Part shown: piece after piece, positions 1 to 10,114 of the stretch
Layout: each line of letters starts with the position of its first letter
How positions within the stretch are numbered: the stretch's first letter is position 1
DNA from: Macrosoma leucophasiata
Taxonomy: Eukaryota; Arthropoda; Insecta; Lepidoptera; Hedylidae
Assembly (NCBI GenBank): GCA_036365455.1
Contig: JAWQUS010000020.1
Location: 2,391,001-2,455,000 of the forward strand
DNA: 64,000 nucleotides
Direction: 5' to 3'
Position numbers and translations under genes: made by a program
The notes under the pieces: model-generated
What the model saw: only the letters and a program-made list of their open reading frames with translations
The model's database searches: none
What the model was told of the DNA's origin: nothing

Positions 1-137
1 CGGCGTGCATGTATGAAGAGAATGATGAAGGTAGACGAGGCACGAGAGGTTTGTCTGAACCGGGATATCTGGCGCTCTACACTCTCTGCCTACCCCGTTA
101 GGGACCTGGCGTGAAGATACATACATACATACATTTG
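1..137 (+). mobile_element. LINE 3'-end fragment (family C)
   Basis: This is the 3' terminus of a non-LTR retrotransposon that recurs at 2652, 3136, 3637, 28969, 31113, 52808 and 53395. The coding part ends in a conserved C-terminus (RDIWRSTLSAYPVRDLA-like) followed by 'gcgtgaagatacatacatac', a short untranslated tail running into a (CATA)n microsatellite. It is 5'-truncated at or before the window edge. The LINE class is inferred from the longer copy at 3637-4053, which carries the post-RT 'WFGHIERM...GRPRLTY' segment common to RTE-like LINEs. Confidence 0.75.
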
Positions 138-350
138 TATACTTGTATGTATAATCTTCAAACACGAAGTCTCCTATAGAGAGCGTGGAGCGAAATATAT
201 GTCGGTCCATACATACCTCCCGTGCATATACTACATTCATCAATCTCTTCATACGTCATGTACGCCAATTCCGAAGACTTGCATAATTGCTTCTATACAT
301 TATACCAAATAGTCCAGTGGAAAAGACTGACCTACCTAATCAATGATTTT

Positions 351-519
351 ACGGCCCTGTAATTTCCGGCACAGAGGCATAACACTTTAGGCCTCAGGAG
401 TGATAACGCATCTGCATTTTGACCTTGGTCTTTGTGTAAGTGTCCATAGGCTGCAGTCATCACTTAACATCAATGAGAACTGCATGCTTGTTTTCCACTT
501 TCATTTCATAAAAAAAAGA
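351..519 (+). repeat. family A SINE-like repeat, 5'-truncated
   Basis: Member of the commonest short repeat here (about 18 copies). Full-length copies are about 290 bp, start near 'actggtggtagagctcc', pass through 'acggccctgtaatttccggc' and 'ggctgcagtcatcacttaac', and end in a poly(A)-like run. This copy starts at 'acggccctg' and ends with 'cataaaaaaaag'. I see no clear Pol III A/B boxes, so calling it a SINE rather than a DNA-derived repeat is uncertain. No gene is seen from about 520 to 1090; it is AT-rich with no coding signal. Confidence 0.7.
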
Positions 520-1090
520 CTTATTGGTGGAGAATGTGGAGATGTTAACCTTGAATTTAAAGGAATACGTAAAATATATTTCCATTTTGCGGTGGAAACT
601 TGCCTTTTACTCGTAAACATATCAAATCAATGTAAAGTTGCGATAATAAATAATCAATTAGGCCACCGTTATAAGGATCCTCAGAGACCGGTCGTGACTC
701 GCTGAGCTGAGTGAAAAGGGCAATTGATTTTAATATTACACCCGTGGGACTTAAAGGGTGAACGGTGTTTGTTTTTGGGGGAAAATGAAGAGTTCTTTGA
801 TGGTTTTCAGACAATAATTCGGTGTTTATTTGAAGTTATCTCGTGGAGTTTTGCAACAAATAATATAATTTTGTTCGAGAGAACATGGGGTTGTAAGCTG
901 AAGAAAGTTGGAGTTTTGAAGAAAATTGAAATATAAAACAAACATTATGGTGATATTTTCAGTGCTGTATCTTTAGAATTTTTGAACATTACTTACTTGT
1001 TTTAAAGATGCAAAAAATATTTTTCATTTCCATTATATTCTCAACATAGGTCTGGGAGTGCTAGAAGATCGATTAATCATAATAATTCGA

Positions 1091-1250
1091 TAGAAATTAT
1101 TGAAAAAAAAAATCGTAAGAAAAATTTGACTTCACACTTCAATGTACGACTACCGGGATCACTAGTCCAGTCGCTCTCCCCACTGACCTACCGAAGTCCA
1201 CATCTGGCTGCCGAATATTTCCATCACATTTTTATTACATTGCCTTGGAG
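1091..1250 (-). repeat. diverged tRNA-bearing repeat fragment
   Basis: On the minus strand this matches the tRNA-containing repeats at 27362-27885 and 49521-49752: a cloverleaf-like core ('ctggactagtgatcccgg' region) followed by 'gaagtcaaatttttc'. It is considerably more diverged than those copies, and its T-arm is eroded. It is an older member of the family. The stretch from about 1260 to 1580 holds nothing I recognise. Confidence 0.55.
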
Positions 1251-1582
1251 TGGTATTGTTATTGCGAACAAACCAATAAAATAATAATTCGCGTAATGAA
1301 ATAAACATTGCCAAATAATTACCACTGAAAACGGATGGCAACGCATCTCCATATTAGGTAACCTTCAATTTTTGTGTAGTTGACCAACCGCCGGATCAAG
1401 CAAGAGATAAATTTCAGCTAGTAAAACACCACTAGAATTCGCATTGCTTACGCTCGAAACAAGCGACAAAAATGACAAGCGACGTTAAATAGTTCCCGCT
1501 AAGTCGTTAGCTGGATGTTATCACGTACAAAAAGCCTTGTTTACTCGTCCACCGCGCATCCACAAATAGAAATAATAAATCC

Positions 1583-2231
1583 AGACATGGGGAGATCAAC
1601 GCCCGATGGGAAAGGACTCTAGCACGTAAGGGAAAAAATATTTTTTGACGATTGTTAATTTACCTAAAAAGGAATACCTACATCTAAAATTATTAAACAT
1701 ACTTGCTGCCGTGCTTCTAGGCTTGAAGGGTGGGAACATCTAGGGTGCCTACTTCGTTCCACAGCTTACATGTTCTGAACAAAAATTAACGCGCGTATCG
1801 CATCGTAGAACACTTATTATTAATATTCCACTCGTCAAGTATAGGGTGAAAGAACCGCATTTCGTGTTAATTTACACAAGAACTCATAAAAAATTATTCA
1901 ATAAGCTTGCTGCCTTGCTTTTAGCCTTGAAGGATGGGAACATCTAGGGTAGCTCGTTCCACAGCTTACATGTTCTGAACAAAAATGACCGCTGGATAGT
2001 AGAATAAATAATATTGTCCACTCGTCCAGTTTAGGGTGAGGGGACCGCATTTCGGCGAGTGCTATAATGTAGATCCCTCTACGACGGCGGGATCAGATGA
2101 CATATTCTTGCAAAGCCAATACCACCCAACATTTCTTTCAACTCTTTGTCTGTAGGAAAAACACAGATCAATGTTTTACAAAATAAATCCAGACATGGGA
2201 AGATCGTACGGACTCTAGCACTTAAGGGATA
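1583..2231 (+). repeat. imperfect tandem duplication of a lepidopteran-type repeat
   Basis: Two diverged copies of about 175 bp occur at 1689-1865 and 1888-2056, sharing 'gggaacatctagggt' and 'ccacagcttacatgttctga'. A second shared block ('ccagacatggggagatc', 'ggactctagcac') brackets them at 1583-1631 and 2190-2231. The repeat resembles the 45511-45900 insertion ('ttcattccacaatttacacg'), so this is a decayed tandem of that family. A 62-codon ORF at 2292-2480 has no recognisable features and is not annotated. Confidence 0.5.
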
Positions 2232-2651
2232 TTAAATATGCTCGGCATGCTCGCTTCCAGTTCCACAAGTTCCACCTACCAATAAAATATAGTGGCACAT
2301 AAACTGTATCAATCAACAAATCACAAGATTTTCTCTTTATACTACTCAATTATCTTGTCAATACTCATTCAATTATTCTCGATCCTCCCAATTGCCAAGT
2401 GTGATAACACTTCAAAAACTCGTCGTTGCCTAGGCATAGTTCGGAGCTATGTTAATCGGGTTGTTGCCAGTGTCCATTGAACCAGGCAGATTCTTTCGTA
2501 TACTAAGTAGATTCTTTCGAATGGAGATTTATCTTCTTCAGATTTTTTTAAATTGTAAATTGTATTCCCTTCACATTGAAGTTAAGTGAATTCTGTAGCC
2601 TATCTGTCAATTATCAAAATAAAATCAGAAATTTCAATGATGATGAGATAT

Positions 2652-2737
2652 CCCGGTCCTGACATACCTCCCGTGCTTCTTCGCATTCATCATTCTCTTC
2701 AAACATGCACGCCGATTCCTAAGATCCCCTCTCCCCA
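2652..2737 (-). mobile_element. LINE 3'-end fragment (family C)
   Basis: Reverse-orientation remnant of the LINE C-terminus, including 'gatatcccggtcctgacata' and 'ttcatcattctcttcaaaca'. It is short and diverged, with both ends lost. The following stretch to 3135 has no gene; a 68-codon minus ORF at 2803-3009 shows no domain. Confidence 0.55.
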
Positions 2738-3135
2738 CAGAAAGTTTTGGTGAATAAAATCAGTTACCAGAATCAGAGTATTATTTCAAGACGAACGCGA
2801 CATTACTTGACAATAATAATAAAGTAACAGAAATTAGCAAGCGACAACGCGGCGGGTTCGACGACCTTTCCACTCTGTAGTATACTTTGTTGCATTATGA
2901 CACCTATACTCCTGACTCCATAATAAAATGCAACTACCGGTGAATATCTCATAACATGTTTGTGAATTGTAACGTCCATCGACATCAAATAATTACCCCG
3001 TATAAACAAGGTAAGCTACACAGCATATACAGAAGACGAACAGTTGTTTTAACTATTTCTTTTACAATACACGTTTCAAAACTTTCCTGGACTTCAAAAA
3101 ATAAATTTGCTTTTTTTACAGGAATATAGTACTCG

Positions 3136-3221
3136 TCGAGAGGTATGTCAGGACCGGGATATCTGGCGCTCTACACTCTCTGACTACCCCGTTAGGGACC
3201 TGGCGTGAAGATACATACATA
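3136..3221 (+). mobile_element. LINE 3'-end fragment (family C) abutting mariner
   Basis: The LINE tail ('caggaccgggatatctggcg' through 'gcgtgaagatacatacata') ends directly at the left terminus of the mariner copy at 3222. The mariner therefore landed in the (CATA) tail, whose TA dinucleotide is the tc1/mariner target. Confidence 0.65.
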
Positions 3222-4567
3222 TTAGGTTGGGGAAAAAGTTTCTTCGCATTTTTTAAGATAATTCAAAACATTTTTTAATATAGTTTATTTAAATTTAACT
3301 AAAGTATGTACGTACCATTTTGTTCGATAATCTTTTGCCATCTTGTAGGTAGGGACATGATCCCATTGCTATAAAAAATTTGGGACTTCTCATCAAAATA
3401 CCGCGACAAGTGGATTTGGCAGTCCTCTCGTGATGTTAACCTAACATTGCATAAAGAATTCTGAAGAGACCGAAACAGGTGGAAATCTGAAGGTGCAAGG
3501 TCAGGACTATACGGCGGATGCATTAACACCGCCCAGCCAAACTCTCTTAATTTTTGCTGAGTGGCTATAGATAGATGTGTGAGGTCTAGCGTTATCATGA
3601 TGAAACACCACACCCCTTCTGTTGTTCTCTCAACTTGTATGTATCTTCACGCCAGGTCCCTAACGGGGTAGGCAGAGAGTGTAGAGCGCCAGACATCCCG
3701 GTTCTGACAAACCTCTCGTGCCTCGTCTACCTTCATCATTCTCTTCATACATGCACGCCGATTCCTAAGACTTTTGACCCCACCATCAGACAGAACTCGA
3801 CCTATTTGGTCATGGTAGGTCAGCCTTGGTCTTCCTGGGCCTCTGCAACCATCCACATTCGCATTGTATATCTGTTTAGTCATTCGCTCATTCGACATTC
3901 TTTCTATATGCCCGAACCATCGGAGCATGCCTTTTTTCATTTTTACACCGATACTATCATTCACACAAAGTCTCTTTCTTACATCTTCATTACGAACGCG
4001 ATCGGTGAGTGATACACCGCAGATCTTGCGCAAAGATCTCATCTCGACCTCGATTCTCTCAACTTCTTGCTTTAATCTCATCAGTTGTTCGCAGTAGAGT
4101 TCAGAATCGATAGTCCTGCCTGGTGGTAATAGCTCATAATGAATAATGCCCTTCCAATCCCACCACACACACAACATCACCTTATTGCGAGTTAACCCGG
4201 GTTTCGCCACAGTCTGTGAAGCCTGACCGGAATTTGACCTGACGCTTAAACCAAATTTGTGCTACTCTCACAGACAACTGCACTAGGTCCATAAACATCG
4301 CAAATTTTTTTCGCGGCTTGCGTTGCATTTTTACCTTTTTTGTAGTAAAATTTTAAAATTTATCGAATTTCTTCATTAGATTCGCTCATCTTGACAGTAC
4401 GAAAAACAAATGAAAATCACACATTTGCCTAATTTGAATTTGGAATTATGTTCTTTAAAATTTTAACTTTCAATGATACCAAAACCAGCCAGATACAAAT
4501 ACTACAGCCAAAGAGATTTTTATTACAAGTTCTGCGATAATGCGAAAAGACTTTTTCCCCAACCTAT
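3222..4567 (-). mobile_element. mariner transposon, copy 1 (internally deleted, LINE-interrupted)
   Basis: The ends are inverted repeats: 'ttaggttggggaaaaagt' on the left and the complementary 'actttttccccaacctat' on the right, flanked by TA at 3220-3221 and 4568-4569. Minus-strand coding fragments match the mariner transposase of the 41173 copy: N-terminal helix-turn-helix remnants near 4240-4390, the 'VMLCVWWDWKGIIHYELLPPG' block near 4120-4180, and the C-terminal 'YSPDLAPSDFHLFRSL' block near 3450-3520. About 370 bp are missing relative to the other copy, including the first catalytic Asp region ('ITGDEKW'). A LINE piece at 3637-4053 splits the remainder. It cannot encode active transposase but keeps both termini. 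Confidence 0.88.
3637..4053 (-). mobile_element. 5'-truncated family-C LINE inserted in mariner
   Basis: A 417-bp insertion flanked by a 12-bp direct repeat 'ttctctcaactt' at 3625-3636 and 4054-4065, which is single-copy in the uninterrupted mariner at 41173-42455. The minus-strand reading encodes the LINE segment after the RT domain: 'MLRWFGHIERMSNER', a 'GRPRLTYHDQIGRVL' motif and the terminal 'WRSTLSAYPVRDLA'. The insert ends in the family tail. Variable 5' truncation plus a long TSD is the signature of target-primed reverse transcription. Because the frame is open across one junction, a 187-codon chimeric ORF (3647-4210) exists; it is a by-product and probably not a gene. Confidence 0.88.
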
Positions 4568-4569
4568 TA

Positions 4570-5512
4570 TACTCGTAGATAGAAGATATGGACTATCAAT
4601 TTACATCCGGGTTTGCTGAGACTCTACAAAAAAACCAATACATCAACCTAAACCTAACCAGTATCAAAGTCGTTTTCATAATCCAGCCAAGATTTCCAAA
4701 TATAAATTTAACGTTTAGATAGCAGTCGTACGGTTGTGACAGTTTTACCCGGAGTTTAATTAATTATTATTCTACAAATGAAATATCTAAACGACTTTGT
4801 TTGGAACAAGCTGGTAACTTGTAAATAAGATCTTTGCCGACACTGGGACATTTTGTAGTAATCCTACATTGTGAAAGAGTTGTATCGCAGCTTAATTTAT
4901 TATGGAATCGAATGACAGTTTTCTTATGCCGATTTTTTTGTAGAAATGGGTAGGGCACGTAGCTTAAAGAACCAACGGTTGAGGCAAAAGTGTTCTCAGG
5001 TGGCACCAGAACCTTCAGGAGTGATACCACAGATACCATACATGTGAACTGTGTGACTAGATATCACTTCTACCTGATGTATTCTTAGGTTATCGCGAGA
5101 TAAACTCATTGAAATAAATTTATTTTAACGGATAATGATTTACGAAGTCATAATGTACCTACGTAAAGACAGCCTTTTATTAGGAAATATTGAAATATGT
5201 GCAAGCCCCAAGGTCGCGGGCAATCGCTAGATGAGGACGGTCCAGGACTGTTCATTGTGGGTATATTAGGTGGAGGGGAGATAGAGGAATTGTTTAGTTA
5301 ATTCTAATAGTTACATTTTAGAAACGCGGTAATGCCTATTCGAACTTCTCCAGAATACTTCAGATCCCTACCACCTGGTTTAGCTTCACATTCACCAATC
5401 CCCTTGGACGTGAACAGCGCAAGAGCAGCCGTCAATTAGGATTTCATCCCATATAGGTACGGTTTATGACGCAATTCAGTGTAGAAGGCGGCACAAAACC
5501 GAAAGTAGGTAT
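4570..5512. other. no gene recognised
   Basis: The stretch contains no coding region I can support. A short piece near 5094-5137 ('cgcgagataaactcattgaa') resembles one arm of the fold-back element at 32610-32736. A 90-codon minus ORF at 4767-5039 shows no domain or codon signal. Confidence 0.4.
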
Positions 5513-5831
5513 CTATACAAATAAATAAAATTTGAGTGTCTGTTTGTAATATAAAAATAACCGCTTTTTACTAAATGCATATATATGTCAATATGTATAC
5601 ACGGTACATATACCAAAACAACATTTTTTACAATTTTTGTCTGTCTGTCTGTTTGGCGGGGCTAATCTTGGGAACGGCTGGACCGATTTTGACGGGACTT
5701 TCATTGGCAGATAGCTGATACAATAAGGAGTAACTTAGGCTACTTTTATACTAGCTGCGCCCACGACTTCGTCCGGGTAAATACTGAACAATCATAATTT
5801 CACACGCGAGTGAAGTCGCGGGCACAGCTAG
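5513..5831 (-). repeat. 'CTAGCTGCGCCC' interspersed repeat
   Basis: On the minus strand this is the same family as 40795-41135. It has a head carrying an inverted repeat (5751-5831: 'ctagctgcgcccacgacttc' against 'gaagtcgcgggcacagctag'), a middle 'cagctatctgccaatgaaag', a (GACA)n-like tract ('gacagacagacaaaaattg') and a tail 'caaacagacactcaaatttt'. Many insect genomes carry such a sequence, but I cannot assign its class from the sequence. Confidence 0.65.
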
Positions 5832-6818
5832 TAAAATATAAATCTTGACTACCTACATATCACAAGTTGACCAATTGATTCAATACCAATATGATTAACT
5901 TACGTTTAGCACAAATCAGGCTGTCGGATTAGTGGTAATAGGCCACCACAGATAAGCCTGTGGTCACGGATTTTCGGGTCGGAGAGTAAGTAATGTTCAC
6001 TCACTAAACTACCGGGGGCCGTCCGCCTATCGAAATTGCTGTCGTTCTTGCCGTCAATTTTTCGTGTCGATTTGTACCTCCGTATACAGTAGTGATAATC
6101 TAACTGATGTTCTTGTTTTCGCAGATGACAAACAAGTGATAATATTAAAATGTTTTTCTACTCGTGTATACCACAATGCGTAAATAGAGACAAACGATTA
6201 AAAAAGAGTTTTGGCGGGAACCTTGAAAAAGGCGTGTGGTGCTCTTATTTTATTTCATTTTCTTGGTGTATTTTTAAGTTATATTAAATAAAGTTAGTGG
6301 CATTTTGTTTGATATAGGCTTATTACAGTGCCCGTGTATAGTGAAATAGAATAATAGTGCGAAAACACGTCCTTTCGGGTTGCCTCCAAAACTTCATTGT
6401 AAATGGTTCTGGTAAAGTAGTCATCGCTTTACTCGAATTACTGACTGACGGACTGATAAATTAACTGACTGACTCTGACTTTTACGCTGCTTAATACGAA
6501 TACGAAATATCGTTTTACTTGACACTGGCAATATGCGAAATAGCGATGCCATAATATAAAAAAACAAACCAGTGAAGATTCGCAATTGAAAAGCATTAAG
6601 AAGCCATGGTCCGCCCGCAGGTCAGAGCACGCACCCTGAGGGCAGTCAATTAAAGAAACAAATTGTTAAGCCATTGTTTAAGCACAACCCACGCTAACCA
6701 CGGGTATAGGTCAAGGACATTTGTAACGGCTGTGAATGGTGAATGTGAGCTAGAGACTTTCCTTTTTATGTTGCAAGACATCTTTCGTTGAATCGATACG
6801 TAAATTAAATCTAGTAAG
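5832..6818. other. no gene recognised
   Basis: AT-rich sequence without a supported ORF, RNA gene or repeat family recurring elsewhere in the window. Confidence 0.4.
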
Positions 6819-7228
6819 ATAAATAAATATAACTTCGTTATGCAAAACCGACTTCAAAACTGAAAAGTAAAAAATAATGATTTAATAGTAATTATATACT
6901 ACTTATTATTTATATGTGCTATTTACTAATAGGTTTGAAGTCAGTGCCAAGCCTTAAACAAATAACTATATTTTAATCACTTAAATATGAATACGAGAAA
7001 ATTAATACACTGAATAAAACGTAACCGGCGAATCATGGGTGCATGTATGCCTGAATTCATGCATTTACCTCTGCCCCTTCGGCAGGCGTGAAGTTTGGCA
7101 CCGACTTCAAACCTATTAGTAAATAGCACATATAAATAATGGGTAGTATATAATTACAATTAAATCATTATTTTTTACTTTTCAGTTTTGAAGTCGGTTT
7201 TTCATAACGTAGTTATATTTATTTAATA
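6819..7228. repeat. fold-back element with about 130-bp inverted arms
   Basis: Left arm 6819-6955 and right arm 7088-7228 are inverted copies that differ at only a few positions (for example 'aaccgacttcaaaactgaaa' against 'tttcagttttgaagtcggtt'). The roughly 130-bp spacer holds a piece of SINE B ('aacgtaaccggcgaatcatg', 7018-7095). The arm end 'aggtttgaagtcggtgcc' also occurs at 32823-32860. No ORF lies inside. The structure fits a non-autonomous fold-back/MITE; no TSD could be fixed. Confidence 0.7.
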
Positions 7229-7876
7229 CTTTTTAGTTTATTGCTGCATTGTCATTTAGATTAATGTTCACATCTGTTAAATTTGAAAAATCTGAATCTT
7301 TTAGCTTCGTGACAATTAGATACCTTATTTAAATTGTTTATTTTGGTATTTTGGTTATTTTGGTGTGTCGATACAAAATTACTACAAGACTATACGAAAT
7401 CAATGAAAAAAATTTATCCACGAAGGAGTAAATATGCTGTGTTGTGTCGTCGATGAGTAAATGTGTCATTGTCACTAAACTTGTTGTCATGCGCATTAGG
7501 ACTATCTAGAACGTCAGTGGATTCAACGCACTGTATGACAACTCGTCTATTCTTATTCCTTTAGTCTGAGGTGAAGTAAGTATAAAAATGGTCAGAAAAT
7601 GAAAACTAATTGGCCTATCTGAATCAATCATTTTTATGGGACCAATTCGAAACTATTCCGCATCAAACAAAAGAAGAATGACGTATCAGATAATCGGTTC
7701 AGAAATCTCGGCGAAATTCGCGTACATACATAAAAGTATATATATATACCGGCCGAATTGAGAAGCTTCTCGTTTTTTGAACTCGGTTAATAAGGTTGGG
7801 TACCATAAGGGGGGAGAGAGGGGATTTTATAATCGTCACATTTGGCATGCAGCGTTTGACATGCATCCTTTGTCTC

Positions 7877-8029
7877 TACTGGTAGTAGAGCTCCAGTGAC
7901 GGAGCTCGCGGGCGTAGGCACCACCGCATTACCTAATTTACTTGCCGCTAAACGGTAGTGTGCAGCACTATCGTGTTCCGGTCAGGTAAATGTACGGCCC
8001 TTTAATTTCCGGCACAAAGGCATCAACAC
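7877..8029 (+). repeat. family A repeat, 3'-truncated
   Basis: Begins with 'tactggtagtagagctcc', the intact 5' end of the family, and stops after 'ccggcacaaaggcatcaaca', where an open coding-like segment begins. The 7229-7876 stretch before it has no gene; 7741-7790 resembles the 'gaattgagaa...tcggtta' tail also seen at 35390-35430. Confidence 0.65.
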
Positions 8030-8174
8030 GGATCACGGCGCGCACCTGCACCGGCGTGATGACTTGCTACGTTGCTTCGCCCGGATTTTCTGCGAAGAAG
8101 GCGAATCCAGCCGCGACGACCAGACTTTAGTCCGGGCTATATCCAACGAGTTTCCACAGTACTTCAAGGCCTAA
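8028..8174 (+). CDS. possible orphan coding segment ending in a stop
   Basis: One frame is open from the repeat junction to a TAA at 8172-8174 and reads as a plausible C-terminal peptide of about 48 residues, including 'DLLRCFARIFCEEGESSRDD' and ending 'SNEFPQYFKA'. Codons are GC-richer than the surroundings and no start codon is needed if this is a terminal exon or retrotransposed fragment. No acceptor site is convincing because the upstream border is a repeat. I do not recognise the family. It could be a gene remnant, a last exon, or a coding piece of an unrecognised TE. Confidence 0.25.
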   Translation, partial: TDHGAHLHRRDDLLRCFARIFCEEGESSRDDQTLVRAISNEFPQYFKA

Positions 8175-8584
8175 AGGTTTGGACACCTAGCGTTGAAAAC
8201 AAGTCTTGGAAAATAGTCTCGAGGTAAGGCTCGCTAACGAGAGTTATATGGTAGCTAAGCACTCGGTCAGCACTCGCGGATGCTGAGACAAAATATGAGA
8301 ATGGAGATTGTCCTACTTCATTCAGCTGAAGTGTCTCTTGGGTACGCAGTACTGTGCTCTCTGTGGTCGGTCCCTCATGTCTGAGGATCGTGGTCAGCAT
8401 CTGGGTTGCATCTTGATTGGGTGATCTGTTTCCAGCGCGTCTCTTACGACCGTGTAGAATTTGGAAGACGTCGGATGTTTTATTTGGTCGGTACATCTTG
8501 TTGGTGAGCGGGGCGGCCACGCGACTTTTGCCTTCAGTATTTCAAACCACAATAAATATTTCCATAACATTAAAAACAATGCGG

Positions 8585-8715
8585 GTTGGTGATCGCTGAG
8601 GCGGTAGTTTTATCGTCGAATGCTGCTCCCTATCCCACGTTATTGTATTGACTATCACACTATTAGAATTGTTTGACCGCCATTGCTCGGTTGATGGACT
8701 GTATCAGTCGAATTT
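8585..8715 (+). repeat. family F repeat fragment
   Basis: Shares 'ggttggtgatcgctgaggcg' and 'gtttgaccgccattgctcgg' with minus-strand copies at 9870-10025 and 51530-51680. It is diverged and I cannot class it; one conceptual frame at 51519-51764 stays open for 81 codons, so the family may derive from a coding TE segment. The 8175-8584 stretch before it holds only a 118-codon minus ORF (8164-8520) without a recognisable domain. Confidence 0.5.
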
Positions 8716-8957
8716 AATTCAGTTGGGTAGTATTCGGGAAGCTGTAGCTTTGAGTATGGCTTTTTTGTCCAGCAATTGGTTATGGGGCTGTTAATATTGC
8801 ACCATTTATATCTCCTTGGTACAACTCTTCAAGCTCGTGAATGAAGAAATCGTATAAAAGTTCCAAGGCCTCCTGTTGAAAAGACCAAGATGCAGTACCA
8901 AATGGCAAGCTGATATGAAAGCAGATCATCAACTTTGTAAAGATTTGGCGAAAGTAG

Positions 8958-9254
8958 ATATGGTAGCAGCCACTACTACTACGCTGAGGTCCTGGGTCGA
9001 TTCCCGGGTAGGGTGTTATCAGAGATAATGGTGTAAAGTCCTCTATCTCTGGTTCTATTCAAATTTTTCCATTTTCTGGAAATTTCCCAGTACCTCGAAG
9101 TTTGGTAATGTGCCCGGAGATGTCAACAGGCTCGCCACTCTGTAACATGGACCAAAACGTAACCGGCGAATCGTGGGTGTTTGCATGTATGCTTGAATGC
9201 ATGCATTTATCTCTGCCTACCCCTTCGGGGTTTACAGGCGTGAAGTTACGTTAC
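8958..9254 (+). mobile_element. tRNA-derived SINE B
   Basis: The head contains a tRNA-like region with a B-box-like 'gggtcgattcccgggta', followed by 'tctggttctattcaaatttt', 'cccagtacctcgaagtttgg', 'aacgtaaccggcgaatcgtg' and the 3' end 'ttacaggcgtgaagttacgt'. Copies recur at 7018, 11537, 18683, 29738, 47725, 51192 and 57623. The structure fits Pol III transcription and LINE-assisted mobilisation, which is inference from the tRNA head and the uniform 3' end. Confidence 0.8.
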
Positions 9255-9336
9255 GTTTTTTTTATTCATTATTCAAATATACCGTATTTAAATACTGCGG
9301 TGTTATAATTGTCGCCAAACATGTCGCCTATCACAA

Positions 9337-9615
9337 ATGGCGATTGCACTCGGCCGAGCAAGTCCCGCTTCGCGAGTTGTTATCAGCGAGATCTCGTTCG
9401 CCGTAAATCTAGTGTTTCATCTGACTTTCTTTACTATCTGTTACCTGGCGGTTGCCGCCCTAGTAAACAACCGCGAACAGATGTTGCCGTCCAGTGTCGA
9501 GATATGGAAGTGTAGAATGCGGACAAACAGTTTTCAAATTGATTATCTTGTTCGCCGAGATACACGTTTGTTTATCGATCGATATCTTTTGATGAAATAT
9601 GCGTTATTTTATTGA
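9337..9615 (+). CDS. hypothetical 92-codon ORF, weak
   Basis: An ATG-initiated frame encodes about 92 residues with one strongly hydrophobic segment ('VFHLTFFTICYLAVAALV', residues about 26-43) that could span a membrane. An overlapping frame is open for a similar length, so chance openness is likely. I recognise no family. It lies directly downstream of a SINE and has no supported splice sites or polyadenylation signal. Confidence 0.12.
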   Translation: MAIALGRASPASRVVISEISFAVNLVFHLTFFTICYLAVAALVNNREQMLPSSVEIWKCRMRTNSFQIDYLVRRDTRLFIDRYLLMKYALFY

Positions 9616-9703
9616 AGTATATTGATTGCTTTAGTCTAGCTAGTACCAAATCTTAACTAGCCGGCGACGGAAAGTGACGAGTCCACCGACCATTAGCAGC
9701 AGA

Positions 9704-9859
9704 TTTTTTTTTTATGTAATGGAAGTGGCAAACAAGCATGCAGTTCACATTGATGACTGCAGCCTATAGAGACCCACACAAAGACCAAGGTCAAAATGCA
9801 GATGCGTTGCCACTCCTGAGGTCTAAGTTCCTCTCTGTCGGTAATTACAGGGCCGTACA
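9704..9859 (-). repeat. family A repeat, partial
   Basis: Reverse copy running from the poly(A)-like end ('tttttttttatgtaatggaa') to 'attacagggccgtaca'; the 5' third is missing. It adjoins a family F fragment. Confidence 0.7.
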
Positions 9860-9869
9860 ATCTTCTAAT

Positions 9870-10025
9870 GGAAGAAAATTCTTCCACTAATACAGTCAGT
9901 CAACCGAACAATAGCGGTGAAACCTTTCTAATGGGGCGGTAGTAAGTGCAATAACGGTAGCAGCGTCCTGCAATAAAACTATCACCACTGCGATTGGCAA
10001 TCCGTATGCCAAACTATCCTTATGC
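9870..10025 (-). repeat. family F repeat fragment
   Basis: Matches 51530-51680 closely over 'tccactaatacagtcagtca' and 'gggcggtagtaagtgcaata'. Adjacent family A and F pieces also occur elsewhere, which suggests repeated use of the same insertion neighbourhood or a composite element. Confidence 0.55.
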
Positions 10026-10114
10026 AATACTAGCGGTGGAGTACAAATCAGGTTAAAAAATCCTTAATCCTCTCATTTGCGGATCAAGAGGACGATATCG
10101 TCCGCATAACGATT

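Noticed and set aside
8164..8520. 118-codon minus-strand ORF
   Set aside because: No domain, and it overlaps the end of the better-looking plus-strand segment; likely chance.
9309..9615. Membrane protein gene
   Set aside because: Several overlapping frames are open together and no family, splice site or promoter supports any of them; kept only as a low-confidence entry.
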